From Streptomyces sp. NBC_00539 (GTDB lineage: Bacteria; Actinomycetota; Actinomycetes; Streptomycetales; Streptomycetaceae): a DNA stretch of 64,000 nt. A program made the translations under genes and the position numbers. The DNA lies in contig NZ_CP107811.1 of NCBI RefSeq assembly GCF_036346105.1, positions 3,848,501-3,912,500 of the forward strand, given 5' to 3'. Below are positions 30,936 through 39,299 of this stretch, one piece after another. The notes under the pieces are model-generated. The model did no database searches, had not been told where the DNA came from, and saw nothing but the letters and a program-made list of their open reading frames with translations. Position 1 is the stretch's first letter, and each line of letters begins with the position of its first letter.

Positions 30936-33005
30936 TCAGGCGTGATCGGGGTGGACGTAGACGGAGTGCGGGCCCCGGTCGCGGTAGTGGAGTTCGCCGC
31001 GTTCGGCGGCGGCCTTGAGGGTCTTGCGGACGGCTTCGCGGCTGCGGCCGACGAGGTCGGCGACGGCGGCGGGCTTCATGCCCTCGGCGCCGGCCGCGCG
31101 GATCGCGGTGATCGCGTCCGGGAGCCAGGAGGGCCCGGCTTCCTTGTCGTCGCGGAGCGCGGACAGGTTCAGCCCCGACGGCTCGGCCTTCGGCTCCTCC
31201 GGAGTGTCGGGGGTCTGGGGCTGGGGGCTGGTGGTGAATTCGATGCCGATGAGCCGCTCGAACTCGGCGTCGACCGCATCCGGTGCCGGGGCGGCCGGGG
31301 TGGGGTCGCTGCGGAGCGCGGAGAGGTTCAGGCCCGACCCGCCCGCCGACGTCTGGGACTCGACGGGCGGGGTGGTGTGGTGCTCGGTGATCCAGGCGGT
31401 GCGATTCTGGTCCCAGCGGCGGGCGTAGTCGGGGCCTGCGGCTTTCGCGGAGACTGGGTCGAGGCGGGGGTGTCGGTCGGAGGTGGCGATGACAATGTCG
31501 CGGATCTGGGCGGGCTTGATCCGCCAGGACTTGAACAACCCGATCCCGGATTCGGGGGTGCCGAGGAAACCGGCGCCCTTGTAGGGGGCTTGGTCGACCT
31601 TGAGTCCCCGGGAGCCGGGGAACAGCTTGGACAGGTCCATGCCCTCGGTCTCTCCGCCGGTCAGGGCGGCGCGGACCTTGGCTTCACGGCGGATCATCAG
31701 GTCGCCGAGGACGGCGCCAGTCGCGCCGAGGGCGGTCAGGACGGTGCGCAGGGCCATGGCGCGGGCGATGCGGATGACTTCCAGGATCTTCCGGGCGAGG
31801 ACCCGGTGCTGCTTGTCAGTGGAGGCGAGGATTTCGGCGCCTTCATCGATGACGATTTCGATCTGCGGAATCTCGTGACTGACTGGAAGGAGGTCGGTGT
31901 TCGCCTTGGACATGAGGTCCTGGTAGGCCATCTTGCGGTGCTTGGCCACCCGGATCGCGGTGTCCAGCATGAGGAGGGCTTCCTCGTGGGTGGAGGCGAG
32001 CCAGTCGATGCCCGGCCGTACCGCTTGTCCGCCAGTGTTCTCGGTGCGGACCCAGGGCAGGCCGGCCGATCCGGCGTTGAGGTCGATGACCCAGGTGACG
32101 ACATCGGTGCAGCGGGCGAACCCGGCAAGGATCGTGTGGACCATGTTGGTCTTGCCCGATCCGGTGGGGCCGACGACGAGGGCGCACTGCTCGCGCAGGA
32201 ACACCGGAACCTCGTCGGCGTTCGTGCGCACGCCCCAGGGGATGCCGGTCAGGACCGACAGCGGCCCGTAATTCGACGGGTAGGGCATCTCCTGTTCCAG
32301 GACGTTGACGGTGGTCACGTCGATGAGGACGCGGCCTTGGTGGATGCCGCGGGAGGCGGTGGCGGTGCAGCCGTGCGGCAGCCGGGCGTCGGCGGACAGA
32401 CGCGCGGACTCGGTGGCGATCTTGGCGTAGGTGATGCCGCCGGGCGGGAGTTCGGCGTCGATGGTGAACCCGGCGCCGGTCGGCCACATCTCGACCGCCA
32501 GAACGCGAACGGTGATGTGGCAGACCCGCTCGATGCGGTCGACCCATTCGGCGGCGATCTCCCGCCGCTCCGCCGAGAGTTCCCGGGCCACCTGCCGTTC
32601 GGCCGCCGCGAGCGCTTCCAGCTCGCGGGCCTCCTCGTAGAAGCCGACGGAGCGGGCGGCGGCGCCCATGCCGACCCCGATCACCGCGAGAGAACCTAGG
32701 GCGGTCCAGGTCAGCGGGTTGGTGGCGAGCGCCCAGGTGGTCCAGCCGGACCCGAGGAGCCAGGAAGCGGCCCGGGCGCCGATGGTGCGGCCGGCCAGCT
32801 TCTGGCGGAGACCGGTGGCGGTGTGGCCGATCGTGCCGACCGTACCGACCGCGAGCGCCCAGGTGGGCGGCATGTGGGCGAGGGTGCCGACGGTGGCGAC
32901 GGCGAACGCGCCGGTCGTCGCGGACAGGGCCCCGGTCACCGGTCCGTGTCCCGCGGCCCAGTCCAAGGCCAAACCCTCGTGCTTGATGGCGGAAGTGGTG
33001 GTCAT
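30936..33005 (-). CDS. traB: TraB/FtsK-like conjugal DNA translocase
   Basis: Protein of 689 residues; ATG 33005 overlaps the upstream stop. N-terminal hydrophobic segments at about 32-60 and 95-115 anchor it to the membrane. The motor domain has Walker A GPTGSGKT (279-286) and Walker B IEIVIDEGAEI (382-392). The linker holds two copies of GLNLSALR, and the C-terminus (about 625-689) is a winged helix (GMKPAAVADLVGRSREAVRK). TraB alone mediates double-stranded DNA transfer in mycelial streptomycetes by pumping DNA through septal pores, with the winged helix reading short repeats in clt. The repeat array lies just after this gene. Confidence 0.94.
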   Translation of the reverse strand: MTTTSAIKHEGLALDWAAGHGPVTGALSATTGAFAVATVGTLAHMPPTWALAVGTVGTIGHTATGLRQKLAGRTIGARAASWLLGSGWTTWALATNPLTWTALGSLAVIGVGMGAAARSVGFYEEARELEALAAAERQVARELSAERREIAAEWVDRIERVCHITVRVLAVEMWPTGAGFTIDAELPPGGITYAKIATESARLSADARLPHGCTATASRGIHQGRVLIDVTTVNVLEQEMPYPSNYGPLSVLTGIPWGVRTNADEVPVFLREQCALVVGPTGSGKTNMVHTILAGFARCTDVVTWVIDLNAGSAGLPWVRTENTGGQAVRPGIDWLASTHEEALLMLDTAIRVAKHRKMAYQDLMSKANTDLLPVSHEIPQIEIVIDEGAEILASTDKQHRVLARKILEVIRIARAMALRTVLTALGATGAVLGDLMIRREAKVRAALTGGETEGMDLSKLFPGSRGLKVDQAPYKGAGFLGTPESGIGLFKSWRIKPAQIRDIVIATSDRHPRLDPVSAKAAGPDYARRWDQNRTAWITEHHTTPPVESQTSAGGSGLNLSALRSDPTPAAPAPDAVDAEFERLIGIEFTTSPQPQTPDTPEEPKAEPSGLNLSALRDDKEAGPSWLPDAITAIRAAGAEGMKPAAVADLVGRSREAVRKTLKAAAERGELHYRDRGPHSVYVHPDHA

Positions 33006-34618
33006 CAGACGTTCCAGCCCTTCTCGGCGTCGGGCCCGTTGCGGGGATCCTCGTGGCGGGCGATGTCGGCCTCGTGGGCCTGCCGGAACACCGCGCCCAG
33101 GTCTTCGGCGACGGCAGTGGCAGAGTTCAGGGCGCCGTAGATGTCGTTGAAGCCGCCCGCGACTTCCTTCTCCAGCGGGAACTCCGAGTCGGAGCGCTCC
33201 GCGAGGATCTGCATGATGTTCGCGATCGAGCCGAGAGCCTGGGGCAGGCCCTCGATCATCGCGAGGATCTCCATGGCGCTTTCCGGCTCGTAGGACTGGG
33301 CGGCCTGTTCCATCTCGGCGGCCAGTTCCTCGAACCTGAACCCGGACGTGGTGCTGTCCATCTCGTGTGCTCCTTCGCTGACGGGAGGTGCGGGTACCTG
33401 TCCTTCGGGCCGCTCGACCCGGTCGGTGATCTGCTGCTCGTCGTCCTGCTCCAGCTCGGCCGCCGCTTCCTGTTCGGCGGCCTTCTCGTCCTGGTCGAGC
33501 CGGGCGCGGATCTCCCCGTCCCGGGTCTCGCGCTCGGCTTCGGCGCGGCCGGCGAGAAGGCGGTAGAGGCGGCGGCCGGGGTGCATCAGCCATGCCCAGC
33601 CGAGCTTTCGCCCCAGTGGCGTGGTGACCATGCCGACCACACCGGCCAGCAGCCCGCACAGCGCGGCCATGGCCCGACGCCCGTGGAAGCGGGCGGCGGA
33701 ACGGAGCAGGGCTTTGCGGGCCGCCTTCTGGGCGGGGGCCTTGAGCTGGGCGACCCTCGCCCGGAGTGCTGCCGACCGGACACCCTCACGGCCCGAGGCC
33801 ACGGCCCGGCCGGAGCTACGATCCCGCGCTGCCCGGACGGCGCCGACGGCCCTGTCCCGAACGGCGCCGGCTTTTCCCATGCCCTTCGCCAGGGTCCGCG
33901 CCGCCACCCCCCGCGGCTTGCCGCCGGTGGTGTTGGCGCGCTCGGCGGCCTTGGCGGCCCGCCGCGAGTCGGCGACCTGCCGACGGGCCTGCACCGTCGC
34001 CGCGCGGGAAGCCGCCCGAGTCGGAGACTGCGTACGGGCCTGGGACCGCAGTGCCTGCACCTGACCGGCCCGCCCACCAGCCAGACCCGCTGCCGAACGG
34101 GCGGCCCGCTGACGAGCCGAGGACGCCCCGGACTTGCCCGCAGATGAAGCGGACCGGCCAGAGGGGGCGCCCGCACGATGCCCGACCTGCCGCCCGGCAG
34201 CGGCCTTTCGGGTGCCGGCGCCCCCACCACCGGCACGTGGTGCGGTGCGGGGCTGGGACGGCACACGGCCCAAGAGGTCACGGCCACCCTTTCCGCCCGG
34301 CGTCCGGCCGGCGACCTGGGACGGCTTCGCAGCGGTCTTCTTCGCGACGGTCTTGGAGCGGCGCCGCATGGCGGCGGTGCCCAGGACTGCGGCGCCGGTC
34401 ATCGCGACCGCCGCCGCGATCGGCCCACCGACCAGGGCAGAGGCGGCGAGCAGGCCCGCCGTGGTGTTCGCCCCGGACAGGGACAACGGCACCACGGGGA
34501 AGCCGCCCGGGGTGTGCTCGACGTCCTTGGCCGGCGCGGGCTTGTCGGCCTCCGGCGGGGTCGGGGTGGGGGTGGATTCTTCGGGGGGAGCCTGCGGTTC
34601 GGTGACTGTCTCGGTCAT
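33005..34618 (-). CDS. AICE-conserved basic protein next to TraB
   Basis: Protein of 537 residues. Pro/Glu-rich N-terminus, two hydrophobic helices at about 45-80, a long Ala/Arg-rich basic part (about 85-300), another hydrophobic stretch near 310-335 (AALCGLLAGVVGMVTTPLGR) and an acidic C-terminus (MDSTTSGFRFEELAAEMEQA). Proteins like this precede traB in many Streptomyces AICEs and are often only labelled as ATP/GTP-binding; I see no P-loop here. It may be a membrane-bound partner of TraB. Confidence 0.65.
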   Translation of the reverse strand: MTETVTEPQAPPEESTPTPTPPEADKPAPAKDVEHTPGGFPVVPLSLSGANTTAGLLAASALVGGPIAAAVAMTGAAVLGTAAMRRRSKTVAKKTAAKPSQVAGRTPGGKGGRDLLGRVPSQPRTAPRAGGGGAGTRKAAAGRQVGHRAGAPSGRSASSAGKSGASSARQRAARSAAGLAGGRAGQVQALRSQARTQSPTRAASRAATVQARRQVADSRRAAKAAERANTTGGKPRGVAARTLAKGMGKAGAVRDRAVGAVRAARDRSSGRAVASGREGVRSAALRARVAQLKAPAQKAARKALLRSAARFHGRRAMAALCGLLAGVVGMVTTPLGRKLGWAWLMHPGRRLYRLLAGRAEAERETRDGEIRARLDQDEKAAEQEAAAELEQDDEQQITDRVERPEGQVPAPPVSEGAHEMDSTTSGFRFEELAAEMEQAAQSYEPESAMEILAMIEGLPQALGSIANIMQILAERSDSEFPLEKEVAGGFNDIYGALNSATAVAEDLGAVFRQAHEADIARHEDPRNGPDAEKGWNV

Positions 34619-34697
34619 GCTGAACGTGCTCCTTCACGGGAGAAGAGGGCCCGGCCGTCGCTGTAGGAGGCTTGCGGTCGGGCCCTTGCTGAGTGGT

Positions 34698-35036
34698 TCA
34701 GGCGACGCGCTGTTCATCGGGGTAGGCGCAGGGGACGCACATGCCGAGCGAGGCCGGGATGACGTATCCGGCATCGGTGCGGCACTGGGGGCAGGTGCGG
34801 CGTGCCGCGTTCGCCTTGGCGAGGGCCGCGGCTTTCCGCGCGGTCATCGGCCGGACCGGCTTGGCGCGCTCCACGAGGTAGAGGTAGGCGACCAGCGGGC
34901 CCCGCCGGTAGCGGGGCCGTTCCACCTGCGCGGCGACGTCCTGTCCGCCGGGCCGGAGCCCTTGGGCGCGGAGTTGTCGGCGGGTGGCCAAGCCGACCGG
35001 GGCGAGGCGCCAGGAGTAGACGGGCAGCGTGCTCAT
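34698..35036 (-). CDS. RRQRL-motif-type zinc-binding protein
   Basis: Protein of 112 residues from ATG 35036. PVYSWRLAPVGLATRRQLRA contains the RRQ(R)L motif; the C-terminus has RTCPQCRTDAGYV and MCVPCAY, a zinc ribbon. This family is small and widespread in Streptomyces integrative elements. Start overlaps the stop of the next gene on the same strand. Confidence 0.75.
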   Translation of the reverse strand: MSTLPVYSWRLAPVGLATRRQLRAQGLRPGGQDVAAQVERPRYRRGPLVAYLYLVERAKPVRPMTARKAAALAKANAARRTCPQCRTDAGYVIPASLGMCVPCAYPDEQRVA

Positions 35037-35269
35037 CAGCCGAGGCGGTGGTAGGCGGCCCGGCAGGCGGCGGCGTGCTCGTTCGCCGTGCGGCGGGTGA
35101 AGAGCAGGTTGTCGAGCATCTCGGAGCGGTCGCCGCAGCCGTGGCAACGCCAGCCCGAGCCGTGGTAAGCCAGGGTGCCGATCACGTCGACGGCCGCGCC
35201 GACCTGGTTGTGCATCTGGATCAGCAGGTTGTCCGGCTCGGCGGGCGTGGTCTGGGGGGAGAGCTTCAC
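35036..35269 (-). CDS. Small zinc-finger AICE protein
   Basis: Protein of 77 residues: MKLSPQTTPAEPDNLLIQMH, then GWRCHGCGDRSEML and a His-containing helix (TANEHAAACRAAYHRLG). The CxxC...H...C set suggests one zinc finger. Coupled to both neighbours by 1-4 bp overlaps. Conserved in AICEs; role unknown. Confidence 0.66.
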   Translation of the reverse strand: MKLSPQTTPAEPDNLLIQMHNQVGAAVDVIGTLAYHGSGWRCHGCGDRSEMLDNLLFTRRTANEHAAACRAAYHRLG

Positions 35270-36270
35270 GAGGTGGCTCCTTCCAGGGCGGGGGCGGTCT
35301 TCGCGTCGCGCAGTTCCTGGTAGCGGGCGGAGACCCAGCCCACGGACCAGCCGGTCAGTTCCGCGGCGACCCGAACGGGGAGTCCGGCGTGGAACGCGGC
35401 GCCGACGGTGGCGAGGGCCGGTTCCTCGTCGAGCTTCTTTTCCGGCGGTCCGGCGGACAGCAGTGCGGCGCGTTCACGCTCGATGCGTTCCTGTTCACGG
35501 AGCCGTTCACGGCGTTCACGCTCGGCCCGCTGCTGGGCCTCCAGTTCGCGCTGCTGCGCGGCCTGGCATTCAAGGCGTTCACGCTCGGCCCGGGCCTGTT
35601 CACGCTCGTGTTCACGGCGTTCACGGGCCTCGCGCTCCGCACGCTCGGCCGCCTCCGCTCGCTCCTGTGCTTCGCGGCGGATGCGGTCCTGTCGTTCGGC
35701 TTCCTCACGGATCAGGCGGGCCTCGTGTTCACGCTGTTCACGGGCGATGGCCGCCTCGTGCTCGCGGCGTTCACGGGCCCGCATTTCGCGGGCGTCCTCC
35801 CGGTCCTGGACCGCCTTCGCCCGGGCTTCCGCCTTGGCGTGCTGCTCGGCTTCCAGAGACCGGACGGCGGCGGTCAGGGCCCGCCGGTAGGCGAGGCCAG
35901 CCTCCGCCGTGACGATCAGCAGGAGCGGCGCGACGGAATGGATAGCGACCCCGACCAGGTCCCCGACCAGGGCGGACGCCCCGATGTTGAGGGCGAGGGT
36001 CATGGCACCGGTCATCCAACGCAGGGCCACCGGCCACGTACCGCCGTGCCCGCCGAGACGGGCCAGGACGGAGTCGAGGCGGACCACGATGACCACGGCC
36101 GCATCCACCACGAGCGGCAGGATCGGTGCCGTCCACCGCCATGCGCCGGGGGTGTGTGCGGCCATCAGCGGGGTGACGGTGAGGACGGAGTAGAGCATGG
36201 CCCCGCCCACGATCAGCCACGTGCCCACGGCCAGCGCGCGTTCCGCTGAACGCAGGTGAACGCTGTTCAT
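35266..36270 (-). CDS. DUF2637 membrane protein (spread-type)
   Basis: Protein of 334 residues. Four hydrophobic helices in the first 130 residues (GTWLIVGGAMLYSVLTV; APILPLVVDAAVVIVVRL; TGAMTLALNIGASALVGD; VAPLLLIVTAEAGLAYRR) match DUF2637. A long charged coiled coil (about 140-290, Glu/Arg/Ala rich) follows, and the C-terminus holds an HTH-like segment AAELTGWSVGWVSARYQELR. Such proteins occur in the transfer cluster of Streptomyces plasmids and AICEs (SpdB-like). The coiled coil could contact TraB or septal material. Confidence 0.82.
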   Translation of the reverse strand: MNSVHLRSAERALAVGTWLIVGGAMLYSVLTVTPLMAAHTPGAWRWTAPILPLVVDAAVVIVVRLDSVLARLGGHGGTWPVALRWMTGAMTLALNIGASALVGDLVGVAIHSVAPLLLIVTAEAGLAYRRALTAAVRSLEAEQHAKAEARAKAVQDREDAREMRARERREHEAAIAREQREHEARLIREEAERQDRIRREAQERAEAAERAEREARERREHEREQARAERERLECQAAQQRELEAQQRAERERRERLREQERIERERAALLSAGPPEKKLDEEPALATVGAAFHAGLPVRVAAELTGWSVGWVSARYQELRDAKTAPALEGATS

Positions 36271-36593
36271 GGCGCCCCCTGCGTCAGAGGCTGGACCTTG
36301 ACCGTGCCCAGGAGGAGGACCCGTACAGGGTGGGGGTGGTAGTCCGGACCGGTGCCCTCCATCCACTCCCACTCGGCGTCCTCAGCGAGCGTGAACCCCA
36401 GTTCCATCAGGGCCGCAAGGCGCTGGTGAACGCTCGGGATCTCGGTGGACGTCGGCCACGTGAAGGTGGGCCACTCGCTGACCAGACCGGTCATGGCCAC
36501 GAACACCTGCCAGCACGGGCCGGGCGTCCGCTCCGGTGTGGTGGTGCCGCAGCAGCGCAGCGACAACTGCGCTCCGAAGATCTGCTTGCTCAT
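36267..36593 (-). CDS. DUF6303-type small protein
   Basis: Protein of 108 residues, MSKQIFGAQLSLRCCGTTTP onward. WQVFVAMTGLVSEWPTFTWP and RLAALMELGFTLAEDAEWEW recall the DUF6303 family found in Streptomyces transfer regions. Overlaps its neighbours by 4 bp at both ends. Function unknown. Confidence 0.65.
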   Translation of the reverse strand: MSKQIFGAQLSLRCCGTTTPERTPGPCWQVFVAMTGLVSEWPTFTWPTSTEIPSVHQRLAALMELGFTLAEDAEWEWMEGTGPDYHPHPVRVLLLGTVKVQPLTQGAP

Positions 36594-36859
36594 GCCGCGT
36601 CCCCCGACACCGTCGCGCCGGCGGTGCGGTTGGCCATGTCCCGCCGGGCCGCCAGGACCCGGTTCCGGGTCCGCCGGATGCGGCGGGCGTCGAGCTCGGA
36701 CGCGGGGCGGTCCAGCAGCGCGATCAGAGCGTCCAGCAACTCGACCTCGGCCAGGACCACGGGCATCTCGGTCTCGATCGCGTCCAGCTCCGCGTCCGAC
36801 GGCTCCAGACCGTCGGACCACGGGGTAACAACGTCGTGAAGTGCAGCGATGGGCTTCAT
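36590..36859 (-). CDS. DUF6284-type small protein, first gene of transfer operon
   Basis: Protein of 89 residues: MKPIAALHDVVTPWSDGLEP then ELDAIETEMPVVLAEVELLD and ARRIRRTRNRVLAARRDMAN. Helical with an acidic first half and basic second half, as in DUF6284 proteins. It is the promoter-proximal gene of the long minus-strand operon, and a 13-bp hairpin lies in its leader. Confidence 0.68.
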   Translation of the reverse strand: MKPIAALHDVVTPWSDGLEPSDAELDAIETEMPVVLAEVELLDALIALLDRPASELDARRIRRTRNRVLAARRDMANRTAGATVSGDAA

Positions 36860-36893
36860 GGGTCTTGCTCCTTCTACAGAGGAACGGGACTCA

Positions 36894-36925
36894 GCAGCCC
36901 CCGGCGCGGGAACGCCGGGGGCTGC
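36894..36925 (-). terminator. Leader hairpin of transfer operon
   Basis: 13-bp perfect stem (36894-36906 with 36913-36925), 6-nt loop, 35 bp above the start at 36859. It could attenuate transcription into the transfer genes or be a stability element. Confidence 0.5.
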
Positions 36926-37220
36926 ACTGCGATGGGGGTGAAGCAGGAAGAACTACTCCGGCTCCCCTCGACCCCGCCCGTACAGCGCGGAAGCGCTGGA
37001 CGGGCGGAGGAGGCAACCGGCCGCCAACCGATCGAGCGGCGGAGAGGTTGGGTGGCGCTGATCCGTACGCGGGGACAGGACCCGTGTACGCCGCCCTCTT
37101 AGAGGGGGGCGGATGCCTCGATCCACTGTTGAGTTCTCAAATCCCAACCGCTTCCTTTGAGCCGTCACCGGCTCTCCGGGCGCCGAGAACAGCCCAAAGA
37201 GGGCCCCTCTCCGGTCCGCT

Positions 37221-37292
37221 GTCCTAGGACTGCGGACTTCTGTGGATGACTATGGACTCGCAGTCCCAGGACTGTCAACAGTCCTGGGACTG
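37221..37292. promoter_or_regulatory. GntR (KorSA-like) operators, three sites
   Basis: Three copies of GTCCNNGGAC: GTCCTAGGAC (37221-37230), GTCCCAGGAC (37263-37272) and GTCCTGGGAC (37281-37290). The last two lie within a larger inverted repeat with perfect 15-bp arms (37261-37275 and 37278-37292). The region of 36860-37323 is the divergent promoter spacer between the transfer operon and the GntR gene and holds no gene. The regulator probably represses its own gene and the transfer operon. Confidence 0.78.
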
Positions 37293-37323
37293 TGTTTCAC
37301 TGGCTGCGTCGAAAGGAGTTCCC

Positions 37324-38112
37324 GTGGCGCCGAAGTGGCGAGAGCTGGCGGACAAGCTGGCCGAGCGCATCCGAAGTGGCGAATACGCCCCTGGCCAGCA
37401 GCTTCCGCACATCCGGGACCTGGTGGACGCGGGCGAGGGCTCCAAGTCCACGGTTCACGCGGCGTACAAGGCGCTGGAAGCTGAGGGCCTGGTGACGTCC
37501 TCGCGCGGGCATGGCACGGTCGTGCGCGAGCGAGCGCCGCTGAAACGGCTCGGCATCGCTCGGTATGACAAGGCGAAGTGGCGTGACGGGGACGAGGTCG
37601 CGTTCATTGCCGACCGCGTCGCGTCCGGCCGTGCGTACAAGCGAGGTGAACAGACGCAGAGCGTCAGCCGGGTGCCGGCGCCTCCGCTGGTGGCCGCGGC
37701 GCACGGACTTCCTGAGGGTGCCGAGGTGTACGCGCGAGCGAGGCTCGTGAAGGAAGGCGACCAGCCGACCCACACGCTGACCAGCTACTACCGGCCTGAG
37801 CACGTAGAGGGAACGCGCATCGTCGACCCGACGCCGGGCCCCGCCGGCCGTGGCGGCGGATTCCGCGTGCTCTACGACGCGGGCTACGAGATTGACCACA
37901 TGCGTGAGGAGCTGTTTGCCAGGGCCGCAACGTCTGAGGAGGCGGCCCTCCTGCAGTTGGCGCCTACTGAATGGGTCGTTGAACTGCATCGGACGACGTA
38001 CACGGTGGACGGCACCGTCGTCGAGTTCGCCGTCGGCCTGCACGCGGCTACTCGGTTCGCCTGGGCGTACGACTTCCAGGTCCCCGATTCGGCACGGAAG
38101 GCAAGACCATGA
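37324..38112 (+). CDS. GntR family regulator (KorSA-like)
   Basis: Protein of 262 residues; GTG at 37324 with AAAGGAG at 5 nt. Winged helix at about 5-75 (RELADKLAERIRSGEYAPGQ, STVHAAYKALEAEGLVTSSR) and a C-terminal UTRA-type ligand domain. In pSAM2 a GntR protein (KorSA) keeps the element integrated by repressing the activator of rep/xis/int. The three palindromes directly upstream fit autoregulation. The next gene overlaps its stop by 4 bp. Confidence 0.88.
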   Translation: MAPKWRELADKLAERIRSGEYAPGQQLPHIRDLVDAGEGSKSTVHAAYKALEAEGLVTSSRGHGTVVRERAPLKRLGIARYDKAKWRDGDEVAFIADRVASGRAYKRGEQTQSVSRVPAPPLVAAAHGLPEGAEVYARARLVKEGDQPTHTLTSYYRPEHVEGTRIVDPTPGPAGRGGGFRVLYDAGYEIDHMREELFARAATSEEAALLQLAPTEWVVELHRTTYTVDGTVVEFAVGLHAATRFAWAYDFQVPDSARKARP

Positions 38113-38762
38113 TCTCTGCGCAGAATTGGGCCGATGCTGAACGGCTCTGGGACTTCCAGCAGATGCACCACGAGCCGCGACCTTGCTCAGTAGCCATCGG
38201 GCTCGGGAGCCACGACCTGGGCGTCGCTGACTTCACAGTTGACCTCTACAGGCGCGGCATGATGCCGCTGATCGTCTTCACCGGTGCCACGAGCCGGACG
38301 ACCCGCGAGCGGATGCCCCGCGGGGAGGCGGAGCACTACCGTGATCGGGCGCTGGAACTAGGTGTCCCCGCCTCCGCCATCCTCGTGGAGCCAGCAGCGC
38401 GGAACACGGGCGAGAACATCCGCCTCTCCCGATCGCTGCTTGCAGACGAGGGTGTGCGCGTCGATTCGGCCCTACTGGTCAGCAAGCCGTACGAGGAGCG
38501 GCGCGCCTATGCGACAGCCCGCAAGCTCTGGCCAGAGGTGGAGATCATCAGTGCGTCCGCGCCGATGACGCTTGCGGAGTATGTGGACTCGATCCAGGAC
38601 TCCCGGCTGGTCTTCGACATGCTCGTCGGTGCCCAACAGCGGCTTCTCCTCTACCCGCAGCTGGGGTTCCTGATTCATCAGGACATTCCCCCGGCTGTTT
38701 CTACGGCCTACGAGCGCCTCTGTTCTGAGGGTTTCACCAGCCGCCTCCTAGCCGGTCAATGA
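38109..38762 (+). CDS. YdcF family (DUF218) protein
   Basis: Protein of 217 residues with ATGA overlap to the regulator. SVAIGLGSHDLGVADFTVDL, IVFTGATSRTTRERMPRGEA and ILVEPAARNTGENIRLSRSL are the DUF218/YdcF signature, a Rossmann-like fold. The exact reaction is unknown. YdcF-type genes often sit after KorSA-like regulators in AICEs, perhaps as a nucleotide-handling accessory. Confidence 0.85.
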   Translation: MISAQNWADAERLWDFQQMHHEPRPCSVAIGLGSHDLGVADFTVDLYRRGMMPLIVFTGATSRTTRERMPRGEAEHYRDRALELGVPASAILVEPAARNTGENIRLSRSLLADEGVRVDSALLVSKPYEERRAYATARKLWPEVEIISASAPMTLAEYVDSIQDSRLVFDMLVGAQQRLLLYPQLGFLIHQDIPPAVSTAYERLCSEGFTSRLLAGQ

Positions 38763-39299
38763 ATGAAGTCCCGAGCGGTGATGCAACCGACGACATTTGA
38801 TGTCGGTTGGTCTCACGTCTCGAATGAGGTGTGATGGGGTGACAGGCGGCGCCAGAGGCCGACTTTCGGCAGGGGCCCAACCAACACCGGAATGACGTAG
38901 CGCCGTATGACGGTGCTGGCGACCGTGGCGAGGCTCCCATCCCGCCCGCTTCGACCCCGGGCAAGCCGAGCAGGCCTGGAAGCCAGGGTCAACGTGGTTA
39001 TAGATGGGAGGCGGTCCTGAGTAGCCGTGTGATCGCCAGCTCGTGTGGTTGACGCCTGGCACCGGCGGTGTTGCACACCACCAGCTCCCACGCACCGGTC
39101 TGCTGTCACCCACTTCCTGACGAGTCGGAGTGGATACGCCTCCACTGCACCAGCCAACTCGGCGGATGTGCATAGGAAGTCCGACTAGAGGTGCAAAGTG
39201 TGCCACTCAGTGCCAAGCTGAGAGATGAAGGCGGGGGCAGCAAGCCTCTTTCCCTCGATCCTTACCCAGGACACACCTCGCCGCGGTGGAGGTAGCCAC
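38763..39299. other. 537-bp gap without a supported gene
   Basis: No reading frame here has a ribosome site and protein-like content on either strand. A minus-strand frame at about 38813-39157 is open but has no start context. It probably holds the promoter of the TPR gene and decayed DNA at the cargo end of the element. Confidence 0.5.

Noticed and set aside
38748-39206. Minus-strand frames in the gap before the TPR gene
   Set aside because: No start context or motif; the two overlapping frames are equally unconvincing.
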